This document shows positions 1-9,320 of a stretch of DNA of 64,000 bases, one piece after another (the stretch's first letter is position 1; the number at the start of each line of letters is the position of its first letter). The notes under the pieces were generated by a model that was not told the DNA's origin, did no database searches, and saw only the letters and a program-made list of their open reading frames with translations. Made by a program: the position numbers and the translations under genes. The DNA is taken from contig NZ_UXAU01000014.1 of NCBI RefSeq assembly GCF_900609065.1, positions 32,141-96,140 of the forward strand, read 5' to 3'. The stretch is from Arthrobacter ulcerisalmonis. GTDB lineage: Bacteria; Actinomycetota; Actinomycetes; Actinomycetales; Micrococcaceae.

Positions 1-1
1 C

Positions 2-115
2 TTCCGCGTCTACCCGCCCGAAGACACCGCCTCCCTCTTCCTGCCAGAACCCACTACTGCGTGCAGCAACACGGGCATCACCCTGCTGACCATCGGCGCA
101 TTCCAGCCCGCATAA
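2..115 (+). CDS. C-terminal end of an unidentified protein (partial)
   Basis: An open frame enters from the left edge and stops at TAA 113-115, giving about 37 residues ending in LLTIGAFQPA. It has no in-window start. The tail is too short to assign a family. A coding tail fits the position, because the next gene (lhr) starts only 66 bp later with its own promoter. It could be chance reading in high-GC DNA. Confidence 0.4.
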   Translation, partial: FRVYPPEDTASLFLPEPTTACSNTGITLLTIGAFQPA

Positions 116-169
116 CCGAGGTTACTCAGTTCACTTAGCACCGGCCCGTGTTCTGTCGGTGGGGTGCGG

Positions 170-175
170 CATGAT
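170..175 (+). promoter_or_regulatory. -10 box of a probable leaderless lhr transcript
   Basis: CATGAT lies exactly 6 nt before ATG 182, the spacing expected when transcription starts at the A of the start codon. The same arrangement recurs at many genes in the window. Confidence 0.4.
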
Positions 176-181
176 GGTGGC

Positions 182-3100
182 ATGACGAAGGAAAAGGCCG
201 CCACGGGCCGGAAGTCCGCGGCGGAGCAGCCCATGAGCCAGTTCAGTCGCCCTACCCGCGACTGGTTCTTGGGTGCCTTCAGCAAACCCACGCCAGCACA
301 GGCAGGGGCGTGGAAGGCCATTTCCTCCGGTTCGCATGCCCTCGTGGTGGCGCCCACGGGGTCAGGCAAAACCCTTGCGGCGTTCCTCTGGGCCCTGGAT
401 CGGCTACTCACGGTTGGCAGTTCGGACCCCAGCGCAGATCCCAAGACCGATCCTCCTGCCGAGCCCCTGCCCGGCCTGCCGGCGGATGCGGCCTCGGGCA
501 CTTCCGGCAGCAGCAAGGGCCGCCGGCCTCGTGCGCCCAAACGTAAGACCAAGGTCCTCTACATCTCACCGCTGAAGGCGCTTGGCGTGGACGTGGAGCG
601 CAACCTCCGCTCACCGCTCATCGGCATCACCCAGACCGCGAAACGATTGGGCCTGCCGTCCCCGCTGATCACCGTTGGTGTCCGGTCAGGCGATACCACC
701 ACAGCGGATCGCCGGTCCCTGTTGAGCACGCCGCCGGACATCCTCATCACCACGCCGGAATCGCTGTTCCTGATGCTGACTTCCAAGGCCCGTGAGACGT
801 TGACCGAGGTGGACACCATCATCATCGATGAGGTCCACGCGGTCGCGGGGACCAAACGCGGAGCCCACTTGGCGGTGTCGCTGGAACGGCTTGATGGCCT
901 CCTGCCCAAGCCTGCGCAACGGATTGGCCTGTCCGCCACCGTGGAACCGCGCGAACTCGTGGCACAGTTCCTGGCCGGCACGGCGCCGGTGGAGATCGTG
1001 GCGCCGCCAGCATCGAAAACCTGGGACCTCACCGTCTCCGTGCCGGTGGAGGACATGTCCGATCTGCAGGGCGCAGCCAGCGCCTCCGACTCGGGGCCGG
1101 CGTCAGGACTGCAACCCCAGGCCTCCATCTGGCCACACGTCGAGGAAAAGATCGTGGACCTGGTGCTGGCCAACCAATCCACCATCGTGTTCGCCAACTC
1201 GCGTCGCCTCTCGGAGCGGCTGACTGCCCGGTTGAACGAAATCTACGCCGAACGGCAACTCGTGGCGGTGGGCGGCGGCGAGGATGCCGTGGCTGACCGG
1301 TCGACGTCGGGCGCTCCCGTCTCGACTGCCACCCCGGCGCACATGATGGCCCAAGCAGGGACCTCCGCAGGTGCGGACCCCGTGCTTGCGCGGGCGCACC
1401 ACGGCTCGGTGTCGAAGGATCAGCGGGCCCTGATCGAGGATGACCTCAAGTCCGGGCGGCTGCGCTGCGTCGTCGCCACCTCCTCGCTTGAACTGGGCAT
1501 CGACATGGGGGCGGTGGACTTGGTGGTGCAGGTGGAATCGCCGCCATCGGTGGCCAGTGGGCTGCAGCGAGTGGGCCGTGCCGGGCACCAGGTGGGCGAA
1601 ATTTCCCAGGGTATCCTCTTCCCCAAGCACCGCGCCGACCTCGTGCACACTGCCATCACGGTGGAGCGGATGCTGGCCGGCAAAATTGAGCGCCTCAGCA
1701 TTCCCGCGAATCCGCTGGACATCCTGGCCCAGCAGACAGTAGCCGCTACGGCACTGGGCAGCATCGATGTGGAGGACTGGTTCGCCACCGTGCGCCGTTC
1801 CGCGCCCTTCGCGTCCCTCCCCCGCTCGGCCTTCGAAGCCACCCTGGACCTGTTAGCGGGGCGGTACCCGTCGGACGAGTTCGCCGAGTTGCGGCCCCGG
1901 ATCATCTGGGATCGGAACGCCGGCACCATCGAAGGCAGGCCCGGAGCCCAGCGCCTGGCCGTCACTTCTGGTGGCACCATCCCCGATCGGGGGCTCTTCG
2001 GCGTCTACATCATCGGCAGCGAGACGGAGGGTTCCCCGTCCCCCGCCGGCGAGGGGAAGGCTGCGCCCGCAGCCAAGGGGGGCCGGCGCGTTGGCGAACT
2101 CGACGAGGAAATGGTCTACGAATCCCGGGTGGGCGACGTCTTCGCCCTCGGTGCCACCAGCTGGAAGATCGAGGACATCACCCATGACCGGGTCCTGGTC
2201 TCCCCCGCCTTCGGCCAACCCGGCAAACTGCCGTTCTGGAAGGGCGATTCATTAGGCCGGCCCGTGGACCTGGGCCGCGCCCTGGGTGCCTTCGTCCGGG
2301 AACTGGCAGCGTCCGACGTCGGCCCTGCCACCGAACGCTGCAAGGCCAGCGGCCTGGACGACTTCGCCGCCAACAACCTGGTGCAGTATCTGCACGAGCA
2401 GAAGCTGGCCACCGAGGTGGTACCCAGCGACACCACCTTGGTGGTGGAACGGTTCCACGACGAACTAGGCGACTGGCGGGTCATCCTCCACAGCCCGTTC
2501 GGCATGCCGGTGCACGCGCCGTGGGCCCTCGCCGTGGGGCAACGGCTGCACCAGCGGTACGGCCTCGACGGTTCCGCGATGGCAGCAGACGACGGCATTG
2601 TGCTGCGCGTGCCGGTGATGGACGACGAACCACCCGGGGCGGAACTGTTCCTCTTCGACCCGGAAGAGCTCGAACAGATCGTCACCGCAGAGGTGGGCGG
2701 CAGCGCCCTCTTCGCCTCCCGCTTCCGCGAGTGTGCTGCCCGCGCGCTCCTGCTCCCACGTCAGACTCCCGGCAAACGCCAACCCCTGTGGCAACAGCGG
2801 CAGAGGTCGGCGCAGCTGCTGGACGTGGCCAGAAAGTACCCCACCTTCCCCATCGTGCTGGAAACTGTGCGTGAGTGCCTGCAGGATGTCTACGACCTGC
2901 CCGCGCTAAAGGACATCGCTGCGTCGGTGGAACGGCGCGAGCTGCGAGTCGTGGAGACCACCACGTCCCAGCCTTCACCCTTCGCCAAGTCGCTGCTATT
3001 CGGGTACGTGGCCCAGTTCCTGTACGAGGGCGATTCGCCACTGGCCGAACGCCGGGCCGCCGCCCTGGCCCTTGATTCCACCCTGCTTAACGAGCTGCTG

Positions 3101-5308
3101 GGCCGGGTTGAACTACGCGAACTCCTCGATCCCAAGGTCATCGACCTCACCGAGAACGAACTCCAGCGGCTGCTGCCTGACCGCCGGGCCAAGGGCGTCG
3201 AAGGCACTGCCGACCTGCTGCGCCTGCTGGGGCCGCTGGCAGCTGAGGAGGCCGCCACTCGATTGCAGGACGACGTTGACTCTGACGCTGCTACCTCACC
3301 CGTCCTTGCGGCAGCGCATCTGCAGGCGCTGGTCCGGGCCAACCGCGCCATCAAAGTCAATATCGGGGGCGTTGAACGCTACGCCGCAGTGGAAGACGCG
3401 GCCCGGCTCCGCGACGCCATTGGCGTTCCCCTGCCCATGGGCGTGCCCTTGGCATTCATCGAGCCCGTGGCTGATCCCTTGGGTGATCTGGTGTCCCGCT
3501 ATGCGCGCACCCATGGGCCGTTTACCGCGGCTGAGGCTGCAGCCCGGTTGGGACTCGGTGTTGCTGTGGTGGGGACCGCGCTGAAACGCCTCGCCGCTGA
3601 TGGTCGCGTGGTGGAGGGAGAGTTCCGGCCGCACACCAGCCCGGAGGGCGACGCCGGCAGCTCGCTGGCGCTGGCAGCTGACTCAGGACTGACGGCCGAG
3701 GCGGTCGAGGGCGATTCCGCCGAGCTCGATCCATCCCAGTTCGATGACGCCGAAACGGCCGAGTTCGATGACGCGGAAACGGCCGCGTTCGACGACGGCG
3801 AAACCGACGCCGATTTATCCAAACCCGTGGGCAGCCCACCCCCAGCAGATCCGCCCCAGTCTCCGCCGCAACCAGCCGTCAGCGAATGGTGCGACGCGGA
3901 GGTGTTGCGCAAGCTCCGCCGTCGTTCGCTTGCTGCACTGCGCGCCGAAGTGGAACCCGTGGATGCAGCTGCTTACGGCCGGTTCCTGCCGGCTTGGCAG
4001 CACGTGCGCGTGCCGGGTGGCGGCCGCGGTCAGCCCTCACTGCGCGGCTTGGACGGCATCATCACCGCCGTCGACCAACTGTCCGGAGTGCCGGTGCCCG
4101 CTTCCGCGTGGGAGCCGTTGGTACTGGCCAGCAGGGTTTCCAACTACCAACCCGCCATGCTGGATGAGCTGATGGCGGCCGGCGAGGTCCTCTGGTCCGG
4201 GGCCGGGTCCCTGCCCGGAAATGACGGCTGGATCAGCCTGCACCTGGCTGACTCGGCGGACCTGACCCTCAATCCCGTCATCGACTATCAGCCGGGGGAC
4301 GCCCAGCTGCGACTGCTGGACCATCTGCGGAACAACGGTGGCGGCTACTTCTTCCGGCAGTTGACCGAGGTGGCGGGCGGCATGGACGCGGTGCTCAGCG
4401 ACCAGGCGGTGGTGTCCGCCCTCTGGGACCTGGCTTGGGCGGGCCGCGTCACCGGAGACACGTTTGCCCCGGTCAGGGCCTTGATTGCGGGCGGCCACAC
4501 GGCGCACCGGCAGGTTGCCCGGACACCTCGGGCCCGGGCGCCACGGATTCGGCGGCTGGGGGCATCGAACGGCCCGGCCGGAACCTTCGGCGGTGGCAGG
4601 TATGGCACCGCCGGCACCTCGGCAACCCCGCCCATGGCCGCCGGCCGCTGGTCGGCGCTTCCCGCCCCGGAATTGGATGCCACCATTCACGCCCGCGCCA
4701 CCGCGGAACTGCTGCTGGATCGGTACGGCGTGGTGACGCGCGGTTCCGTGATGGCCGAGCAAATCTTGGGCGGATTTGGGCTGATGTACAAGGTATTGGC
4801 CCGGCTCGAGGAAGCGGGCCGTTGCCGCCGTGGGTACTTCATTGAACACCTGGGTGCCGCACAGTTCGCGGTACCGGCCACGGTGGATAGGCTCCGCTCC
4901 TTCACCGAAGACGCGCAGCTAGCCAAACCCGAACCCGTGGCGTTGGCCCTCGCCGCTACGGATCCAGCCAATCCGTACGGCGCTGCCCTGCCGTGGCCAG
5001 CCTTGAACGACGATGCCGGAACTGGGCACCGGCCAGGCCGGAAGGCCGGCGCGCTGGTGGTCCTTGTCGACGGCGCCCTGGTGCTCTACGTGGAACGGGG
5101 CGGCAAGACCTTACTGTCGTTCAGCCCCGACGAGGGTGTCTTGGCAGCAGCCGGAGCGGCGTTGGTAGGCGTGGTAACCCGCGGCGCAGTGGACAAGCTC
5201 ATCATGGAGAAGGTCAACGGGCACGGCATCCTGGACACCCCCATCGCCGCGGCTTTGAGTGCCGCCGGCGCCTACTCCACTCCGAAGGGACTGAGGATCC
5301 GTGCCTGA
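182..5308 (+). CDS. lhr: Lhr-family superfamily 2 ATP-dependent DNA helicase
   Basis: A large 3'-to-5' helicase of about 1708 residues, the usual size for actinobacterial Lhr, a family tied to DNA damage repair. Walker A (APTGSGKT) is near residue 60, the DEVH box near 216, SAT motif GLSATVEP follows, and motifs V/VI (LELGIDMG, QRVGRAGHQ) lie around 435-470. The long Lhr C-terminal region follows. ATG 182 is chosen because a -10-like box sits 6 nt upstream; ATG 233, with GGAG before it, is an alternative. An acidic linker near residues 1187-1210 is a tandem repeat. The stop overlaps the Nei gene by 8 bp, so the two are probably translationally coupled in one repair unit. Confidence 0.93.
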   Translation: MTKEKAATGRKSAAEQPMSQFSRPTRDWFLGAFSKPTPAQAGAWKAISSGSHALVVAPTGSGKTLAAFLWALDRLLTVGSSDPSADPKTDPPAEPLPGLPADAASGTSGSSKGRRPRAPKRKTKVLYISPLKALGVDVERNLRSPLIGITQTAKRLGLPSPLITVGVRSGDTTTADRRSLLSTPPDILITTPESLFLMLTSKARETLTEVDTIIIDEVHAVAGTKRGAHLAVSLERLDGLLPKPAQRIGLSATVEPRELVAQFLAGTAPVEIVAPPASKTWDLTVSVPVEDMSDLQGAASASDSGPASGLQPQASIWPHVEEKIVDLVLANQSTIVFANSRRLSERLTARLNEIYAERQLVAVGGGEDAVADRSTSGAPVSTATPAHMMAQAGTSAGADPVLARAHHGSVSKDQRALIEDDLKSGRLRCVVATSSLELGIDMGAVDLVVQVESPPSVASGLQRVGRAGHQVGEISQGILFPKHRADLVHTAITVERMLAGKIERLSIPANPLDILAQQTVAATALGSIDVEDWFATVRRSAPFASLPRSAFEATLDLLAGRYPSDEFAELRPRIIWDRNAGTIEGRPGAQRLAVTSGGTIPDRGLFGVYIIGSETEGSPSPAGEGKAAPAAKGGRRVGELDEEMVYESRVGDVFALGATSWKIEDITHDRVLVSPAFGQPGKLPFWKGDSLGRPVDLGRALGAFVRELAASDVGPATERCKASGLDDFAANNLVQYLHEQKLATEVVPSDTTLVVERFHDELGDWRVILHSPFGMPVHAPWALAVGQRLHQRYGLDGSAMAADDGIVLRVPVMDDEPPGAELFLFDPEELEQIVTAEVGGSALFASRFRECAARALLLPRQTPGKRQPLWQQRQRSAQLLDVARKYPTFPIVLETVRECLQDVYDLPALKDIAASVERRELRVVETTTSQPSPFAKSLLFGYVAQFLYEGDSPLAERRAAALALDSTLLNELLGRVELRELLDPKVIDLTENELQRLLPDRRAKGVEGTADLLRLLGPLAAEEAATRLQDDVDSDAATSPVLAAAHLQALVRANRAIKVNIGGVERYAAVEDAARLRDAIGVPLPMGVPLAFIEPVADPLGDLVSRYARTHGPFTAAEAAARLGLGVAVVGTALKRLAADGRVVEGEFRPHTSPEGDAGSSLALAADSGLTAEAVEGDSAELDPSQFDDAETAEFDDAETAAFDDGETDADLSKPVGSPPPADPPQSPPQPAVSEWCDAEVLRKLRRRSLAALRAEVEPVDAAAYGRFLPAWQHVRVPGGGRGQPSLRGLDGIITAVDQLSGVPVPASAWEPLVLASRVSNYQPAMLDELMAAGEVLWSGAGSLPGNDGWISLHLADSADLTLNPVIDYQPGDAQLRLLDHLRNNGGGYFFRQLTEVAGGMDAVLSDQAVVSALWDLAWAGRVTGDTFAPVRALIAGGHTAHRQVARTPRARAPRIRRLGASNGPAGTFGGGRYGTAGTSATPPMAAGRWSALPAPELDATIHARATAELLLDRYGVVTRGSVMAEQILGGFGLMYKVLARLEEAGRCRRGYFIEHLGAAQFAVPATVDRLRSFTEDAQLAKPEPVALALAATDPANPYGAALPWPALNDDAGTGHRPGRKAGALVVLVDGALVLYVERGGKTLLSFSPDEGVLAAAGAALVGVVTRGAVDKLIMEKVNGHGILDTPIAAALSAAGAYSTPKGLRIRA
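3740..3811 (+). repeat. Three tandem 24-bp units inside lhr
   Basis: Three consecutive 24-bp units encode FDDAETAE, FDDAETAA and FDDGETDA, forming an acidic stretch in a Pro/Asp-rich linker of Lhr. The nucleotide copies are close but not identical. Confidence 0.75.
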
Positions 5309-6173
5309 GGGCGACTCCGTTTTCCGCGCCACCGCACAGCTACATGCCGCCCTAGCCGGGGGCGTCCTGACCGCCTCAGACTTCCGGGTGCCCCGATTTG
5401 CCACCCTGAGCGTGGTGGGCTGGACGGTCCGTGAGGTCGTTCCCCGCGGCAAGCACCTGCTCATCCGGGTGGTCAGCCCGGACGGCCGTGGATTGACCAT
5501 CCATTCGCACCTGAAAATGGAAGGTAGTTGGCAGGTCTACCCGCCAGGTGGGCGTTGGCGTAAACCGGGGTTCACGGCACGGTGCGTGCTACGCACTGCG
5601 ACGGCAGACGCCGTCGGATTCTCCCTGGGCGTGTTGGACGTGGTGAAGACCCAGGACGAAGACACGGTAGTGGGGCATCTCGGACCGGACCTATTGGGCG
5701 CCGATTGGGACCCTGCCGAGGCGGAGCGGCGGATCCTCGACGCACCCCAGGTTCCCATCGGCGTCGCACTGTTGGACCAGCGGAACCTTGCCGGGATCGG
5801 CAACATCTACCGGTGCGAGACGCTCTTCCTGGCCGGGGTCCACCCCACCGTTCAGGCCGGCGACGTGCCGGCGTTGACCTCGGTGCCGGAGATGCTGGCC
5901 AGCGCCAAAGTGCTGCTCGAAGCCAACCTTGGCCCGGGACGCCGAGTCACCATCCTGAACGCCCGTGGTGTTCCTGTGGGCCGGGCCGCTGGCAGGCCGG
6001 GATATTGGGTCTACCGCAGGGAACACCAGCCGTGCCTCAAATGCCGCACGCCCATCCAGCACGCCATGCTGGGCAGACTCAACGGCGATGAGGAACGGGA
6101 CATCTACTTCTGCCCTAAATGCCAGCCCCTGCCGCCCGTTCCGGCGACTCAGCAACCGTCAGCTGGGCCGTGA
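5301..6173 (+). CDS. nei: Fpg/Nei-family DNA glycosylase (endonuclease VIII-like)
   Basis: A base-excision repair glycosylase/AP lyase of 290 residues. After removal of the initiator Met the chain starts PEGDSVFR, giving the Pro nucleophile and Glu of the family. The helix-two-turn-helix region (QRNLAGIGNIYRCETLF) is near residues 155-175. A four-Cys zinc finger (CLKC...CPKC) is near the C-terminus. GTG 5301 overlaps the end of lhr by 8 bp, which supports coupled translation. Its last 59 bp overlap the convergent YczE-type gene. Nei2-like rather than Fpg is my reading from PEGDSVFR; substrate preference cannot be read from sequence. Confidence 0.9.
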   Translation: MPEGDSVFRATAQLHAALAGGVLTASDFRVPRFATLSVVGWTVREVVPRGKHLLIRVVSPDGRGLTIHSHLKMEGSWQVYPPGGRWRKPGFTARCVLRTATADAVGFSLGVLDVVKTQDEDTVVGHLGPDLLGADWDPAEAERRILDAPQVPIGVALLDQRNLAGIGNIYRCETLFLAGVHPTVQAGDVPALTSVPEMLASAKVLLEANLGPGRRVTILNARGVPVGRAAGRPGYWVYRREHQPCLKCRTPIQHAMLGRLNGDEERDIYFCPKCQPLPPVPATQQPSAGP

Positions 6174-6789
6174 CCGGGGCGGCGCTTGATGCCGGTGCGG
6201 GGGCCGAGACTTTTGCCGGCACCATGAACCAGGGCATCATCAGCTGCACCAACGGACCGATCGCCAGCGCATAGACGGCGGTACCCACGCCGGCGGTGCC
6301 GCCCAGAAGCCAGCCTGCAGCCAGGACCACCACCTCGATCAGGGTCCGGGACACCCGAACTGACCACCCGGTGCGCCGGGCCAGGCCGGTCATCAATCCG
6401 TCACGGGCACCTGGGCCGAACCGGGCACCGATGTAGCACGCAGAGGCCACAGCATTGAGCACCACCGCGCCAGCCAACATGGAAATCTGTCCACCGAGGT
6501 GCGAGAACTGGGGCACCAGGGCCAGGCCCAGGTCCGCGAACACCCCCACCAGGATGGCGTTGCAGAGGGTGCCGAATCCGGGCCGCTGCCGGAGCGGGAT
6601 CCACAGCAGCAACACCGCAAAGCTGATGATGATGACCACCACCCCCAAGCTGAGGCCGGTCTTGGCCGCCACCCCCTGATGCAGCACATCCCAAGGCGCG
6701 GTGCCCAGTGCGGAGCGGATGAAGAGGGAGAGCGAGAAGCCGTACATGGCCAGGCCAATGAAGAGTTGGAGGAGTCTGCGGATCATCAT
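6115..6789 (-). CDS. YczE/YyaS-type integral membrane protein
   Basis: A membrane protein of about 224 residues with roughly five hydrophobic segments and the family-typical motif SALGTAPWDVLHQG near residue 25. Function is unknown. Such genes are often divergent from a MocR regulator, exactly as here. ATG 6789 is chosen over 6825 because GGAGGA precedes it at good spacing. The Ala/Pro-rich C-terminal tail is read from DNA that also encodes the end of the convergent nei gene (6115-6173). Confidence 0.8.
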   Translation of the reverse strand: MMIRRLLQLFIGLAMYGFSLSLFIRSALGTAPWDVLHQGVAAKTGLSLGVVVIIISFAVLLLWIPLRQRPGFGTLCNAILVGVFADLGLALVPQFSHLGGQISMLAGAVVLNAVASACYIGARFGPGARDGLMTGLARRTGWSVRVSRTLIEVVVLAAGWLLGGTAGVGTAVYALAIGPLVQLMMPWFMVPAKVSAPAPASSAAPVTAQLTVAESPERAAGAGI

Positions 6790-6807
6790 GGGTCTATCCT
6801 CCGCCTT

Positions 6808-6845
6808 ACTGGCCTTGTATTCCATAGCCAGTCTGACATACTGGC
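6808..6845. promoter_or_regulatory. Triple-repeat operator candidate between yczE-type gene and mocR
   Basis: Three copies of one 6-mer: ACTGGC at 6808-6813, its complement GCCAGT at 6827-6832, and ACTGGC at 6840-6845. The two same-orientation copies start 32 bp apart, about three helical turns. The last copy overlaps the -10 CATACT (6837-6842) of mocR. MocR/PdxR regulators commonly bind combined direct and inverted repeats, so this is a good autoregulatory site candidate. Confidence 0.55.
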
Positions 6846-6848
6846 CTC

Positions 6849-8306
6849 ATGCCAGCCGCCCTGACCTCCGCAACCCTTGCCCGACTCATGGGCCGCTGGC
6901 ACCACGGTGCGGGGCCCGCCTATCGCGAGCTGTCCGACGTCGTACGCCTGCTGATCCTGGACGGCCGGCTGCCGCTCGACACGTCACTGCCCAGCGAACG
7001 GTCGCTGTCCGAAACGTTGGGGCTGAGCAGGACCACTGTGACTGCCGCCTATGCGCAGCTGCGCGAATCGGGATTCTTGAGCAGTGGGCAGGGTGCGAAG
7101 GGCCGCGCCCGGCTGCCGCGAACGGCAAAGAGTGCAGCCCCCGGCCTGGCCGCACCTGACGGTCTCCTCGACCTGGCCTACGCCTCGTTGCCGGCCAGCG
7201 GCGAGGTGGTACACAGGGCCTATTCGGCGGCGATCGTTGACCTGCCCGCACAGCTGCCGGGATTCGGCTACGAAGTGCTCGGCCTGCCGGCGCTCCGGGC
7301 CGCGGTGGCTGCCCACTACAGCCAGTCCGGACTGCCCACTACTGCGGAGCAGATCCTCATCACCTCTGGCGCGCAACATGCCCTCACCATCACTCTCCGG
7401 GCCGACGCCCAGCCGCAGCATGGCCAGCCGGCAAAGGTCCTGGTGGAGCACCCCAGCTATCCGAACGCGCTGGACGCCATCGTCGCTGCCGGTGCGCGGG
7501 TCACTCCGGTTTCCGTGGGCTTGCCTGGCCACAGCAACTGGGACATGGCCGCCTTCGAGCAGGCGTTTCAGCAGCAACGCCCTGCCCTCGCCTACTTGGT
7601 ACCGGACTTCCACAATCCCACGGGTCGGTTGATGCCGGACTCCCAACGCCGGTGCCTGGTGCGGGCTGCAGCTGCTTCGAATACCGTCCTGGTCATCGAC
7701 GAAACGCTCCGCGACCTGAACCTTGACGGCCTCCAGACCCAGCATGTGGCGGCCTTCGGCCCGGGCGTGGTGACCATTGGGTCGCTCAGCAAGTCGCACT
7801 GGGCCGGCCTCCGCACCGGTTGGATTCGGGCCAGCAGCGCCCAGATCCGCCGGTACGCCGCTGCCCGAACGACTTTGGACCTGGGTGGGCCGATTGCCGA
7901 GCAGCTTGCCGCCACCCACCTCCTTGCCGACTTCGACGAGCCGCTGCCAGCCCGGTTGGCAGCGCTGCGGAGCCAACGCGCCGCACTCCAGGACCTGCTG
8001 GCCCGGCACCTGCCTACCTGGGAGGTGCTGAAGTCCGACGGCGGCCTGAGCTTCTGGTGCCGGCTCCCGGCACCGATCAGTACAGCGTTGACCGTGCTGG
8101 CTCCCGAGTTCGGCGTCCGCCTGGCCGCTGGCCCACGGTTCGGTGTGGGCGGCAGCTTTGAGCAGCACCTCCGGATTCCCTACACCTTGCCGGCGGGCGA
8201 CCTTGAAACAGCGGTCATCGCACTGCGCAACGCCCAGGCCAAGCTCGAGGCCGCGCCGCAGCTCCGCCGCACCCTGTCGGATCCGCCGCGGGCGGCCATC
8301 GCCTAG
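6849..8306 (+). CDS. MocR/PdxR-type GntR regulator with aminotransferase-like domain
   Basis: A 485-residue regulator. An N-terminal GntR winged helix (about 25-85, PSERSLSETLGLSRTTVTAAY) is fused to a fold-type I PLP aminotransferase domain. The PLP lysine is in SLSKSHWAG, about K315, and YLVPDFHNPTG matches the aminotransferase core. The divergent YczE-type membrane protein is its likely target. It appears leaderless, with -10 CATACT and a 6-nt spacer before ATG 6849; TTGTAT 16 nt further up may be the -35. The effector (PLP or an amino compound) is not shown by sequence. Confidence 0.88.
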   Translation: MPAALTSATLARLMGRWHHGAGPAYRELSDVVRLLILDGRLPLDTSLPSERSLSETLGLSRTTVTAAYAQLRESGFLSSGQGAKGRARLPRTAKSAAPGLAAPDGLLDLAYASLPASGEVVHRAYSAAIVDLPAQLPGFGYEVLGLPALRAAVAAHYSQSGLPTTAEQILITSGAQHALTITLRADAQPQHGQPAKVLVEHPSYPNALDAIVAAGARVTPVSVGLPGHSNWDMAAFEQAFQQQRPALAYLVPDFHNPTGRLMPDSQRRCLVRAAAASNTVLVIDETLRDLNLDGLQTQHVAAFGPGVVTIGSLSKSHWAGLRTGWIRASSAQIRRYAAARTTLDLGGPIAEQLAATHLLADFDEPLPARLAALRSQRAALQDLLARHLPTWEVLKSDGGLSFWCRLPAPISTALTVLAPEFGVRLAAGPRFGVGGSFEQHLRIPYTLPAGDLETAVIALRNAQAKLEAAPQLRRTLSDPPRAAIA

Positions 8307-8312
8307 GACTCG

Positions 8313-8318
8313 TAGAAT
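8313..8318 (+). promoter_or_regulatory. -10 box of probable leaderless rluA-like transcript
   Basis: TAGAAT, then 6 nt, then GTG 8325 followed at once by ATG 8328. It matches the actinobacterial TANNNT leaderless arrangement. Confidence 0.6.
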
Positions 8319-8324
8319 GGACCG

Positions 8325-9278
8325 GTGATGCAATCCCCCCTCCCAGTGCGCGACGGCGTCAATGCCACCCGTCTTCGCCTGCCCGCGGAGGGGCCCTGGG
8401 AGACTGCCATGGATTACATGATGCATCGTTGGGGTCACATCGATCCGCAAGGTATCGAGGATCGGTTCGACGCCGGCGAAATCGTTGGCGAGGGCGGTGT
8501 TGCCCTGGACCGTACCACCAAACTCCGCGACCACACGTTCATCTGGTACTACCGGACCCTGCCGCCTGAGACCCGGATCCCGGTGGAGCTCAGCATCCTG
8601 CACCAGGACGAGCACCTCCTGGTGGTGGACAAGCCGCATTTCCTGCCCACCACGCCCGGTGGCACCTACATCCAGGAGTCAGCACTGGTCCGCCTGCGGA
8701 ACCACCTCAAGCTCCCGGATCTGATCCCCATGCACCGATTGGACCGGATGACCGCGGGCGTCCTGCTGCTCTCCACCAATCCGGAAACGCGCGGGAAGTA
8801 CCAGGTCCTGTTCGAAAAACGCCAGGTCCAGAAGGATTATGAGTGCGTGTCCGCCGCCCACCCGGCCGCCGGATTTCCCGCCGTCGACTTTCCTGTGGTG
8901 GTCCGGAATCGGATGACCAAATCCCGCAGCTACCTCCTCGCGGAAGTAGTGCCTGGCGAGCCGAACGCGGAAACCAGGATCGAAAAGCTTGAAGCGTTCG
9001 ACGGCGGTACTCCCGGCAGCGCGCCCCTCGCCAGATACCGGCTGGAGCCGCACACCGGCAAAACACACCAACTCAGAGTCCACATGGCCTCGCTGGGGTT
9101 GGGCATCGTCAACGATTCGTTTTACCCGGACCTGCTGGACAAGGCACCCGACGACTACTCGAAACCGCTCCAGCTCCTGGCCCGCGGCATCCGATTCGTC
9201 GATCCCATCTCCGGCACCCCCGTTGAATATCGAAGCGGTCTTGAACTCAGCGAGTCGGTCCGGGCGGGCTCGGCCTGA
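8325..9278 (+). CDS. RluA-family pseudouridine synthase
   Basis: An RNA pseudouridine synthase of 317 residues. The catalytic motif HRLDRMTAGVLL carries the Asp nucleophile near residue 140. The conserved KDYECVS and PHTGKTHQLRVHM segments follow. The N-terminal 90 residues (WGHIDPQGIEDRFDAGEIV) are short and S4-like in position. The start is GTG 8325 or ATG 8328. Whether the target is rRNA or tRNA cannot be told. Confidence 0.87.
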   Translation: MMQSPLPVRDGVNATRLRLPAEGPWETAMDYMMHRWGHIDPQGIEDRFDAGEIVGEGGVALDRTTKLRDHTFIWYYRTLPPETRIPVELSILHQDEHLLVVDKPHFLPTTPGGTYIQESALVRLRNHLKLPDLIPMHRLDRMTAGVLLLSTNPETRGKYQVLFEKRQVQKDYECVSAAHPAAGFPAVDFPVVVRNRMTKSRSYLLAEVVPGEPNAETRIEKLEAFDGGTPGSAPLARYRLEPHTGKTHQLRVHMASLGLGIVNDSFYPDLLDKAPDDYSKPLQLLARGIRFVDPISGTPVEYRSGLELSESVRAGSA

Positions 9279-9308
9279 TTCAGCGGCCGGAATGTCCGCA
9301 AAATGCGG

Positions 9309-9314
9309 TACCTT
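9309..9314 (+). promoter_or_regulatory. -10 box of probable leaderless dedA transcript
   Basis: TACCTT, then 6 nt, then ATG 9321. It argues for ATG 9321 over the upstream ATG 9303. Confidence 0.55.
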
Positions 9315-9320
9315 GTGGCC

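Noticed and set aside
6984..8639. Long open frame on the minus strand (about 550 codons) opposite mocR and rluA
   Set aside because: It mirrors codon bias of the real genes, has no family resemblance and crosses two confidently identified genes.
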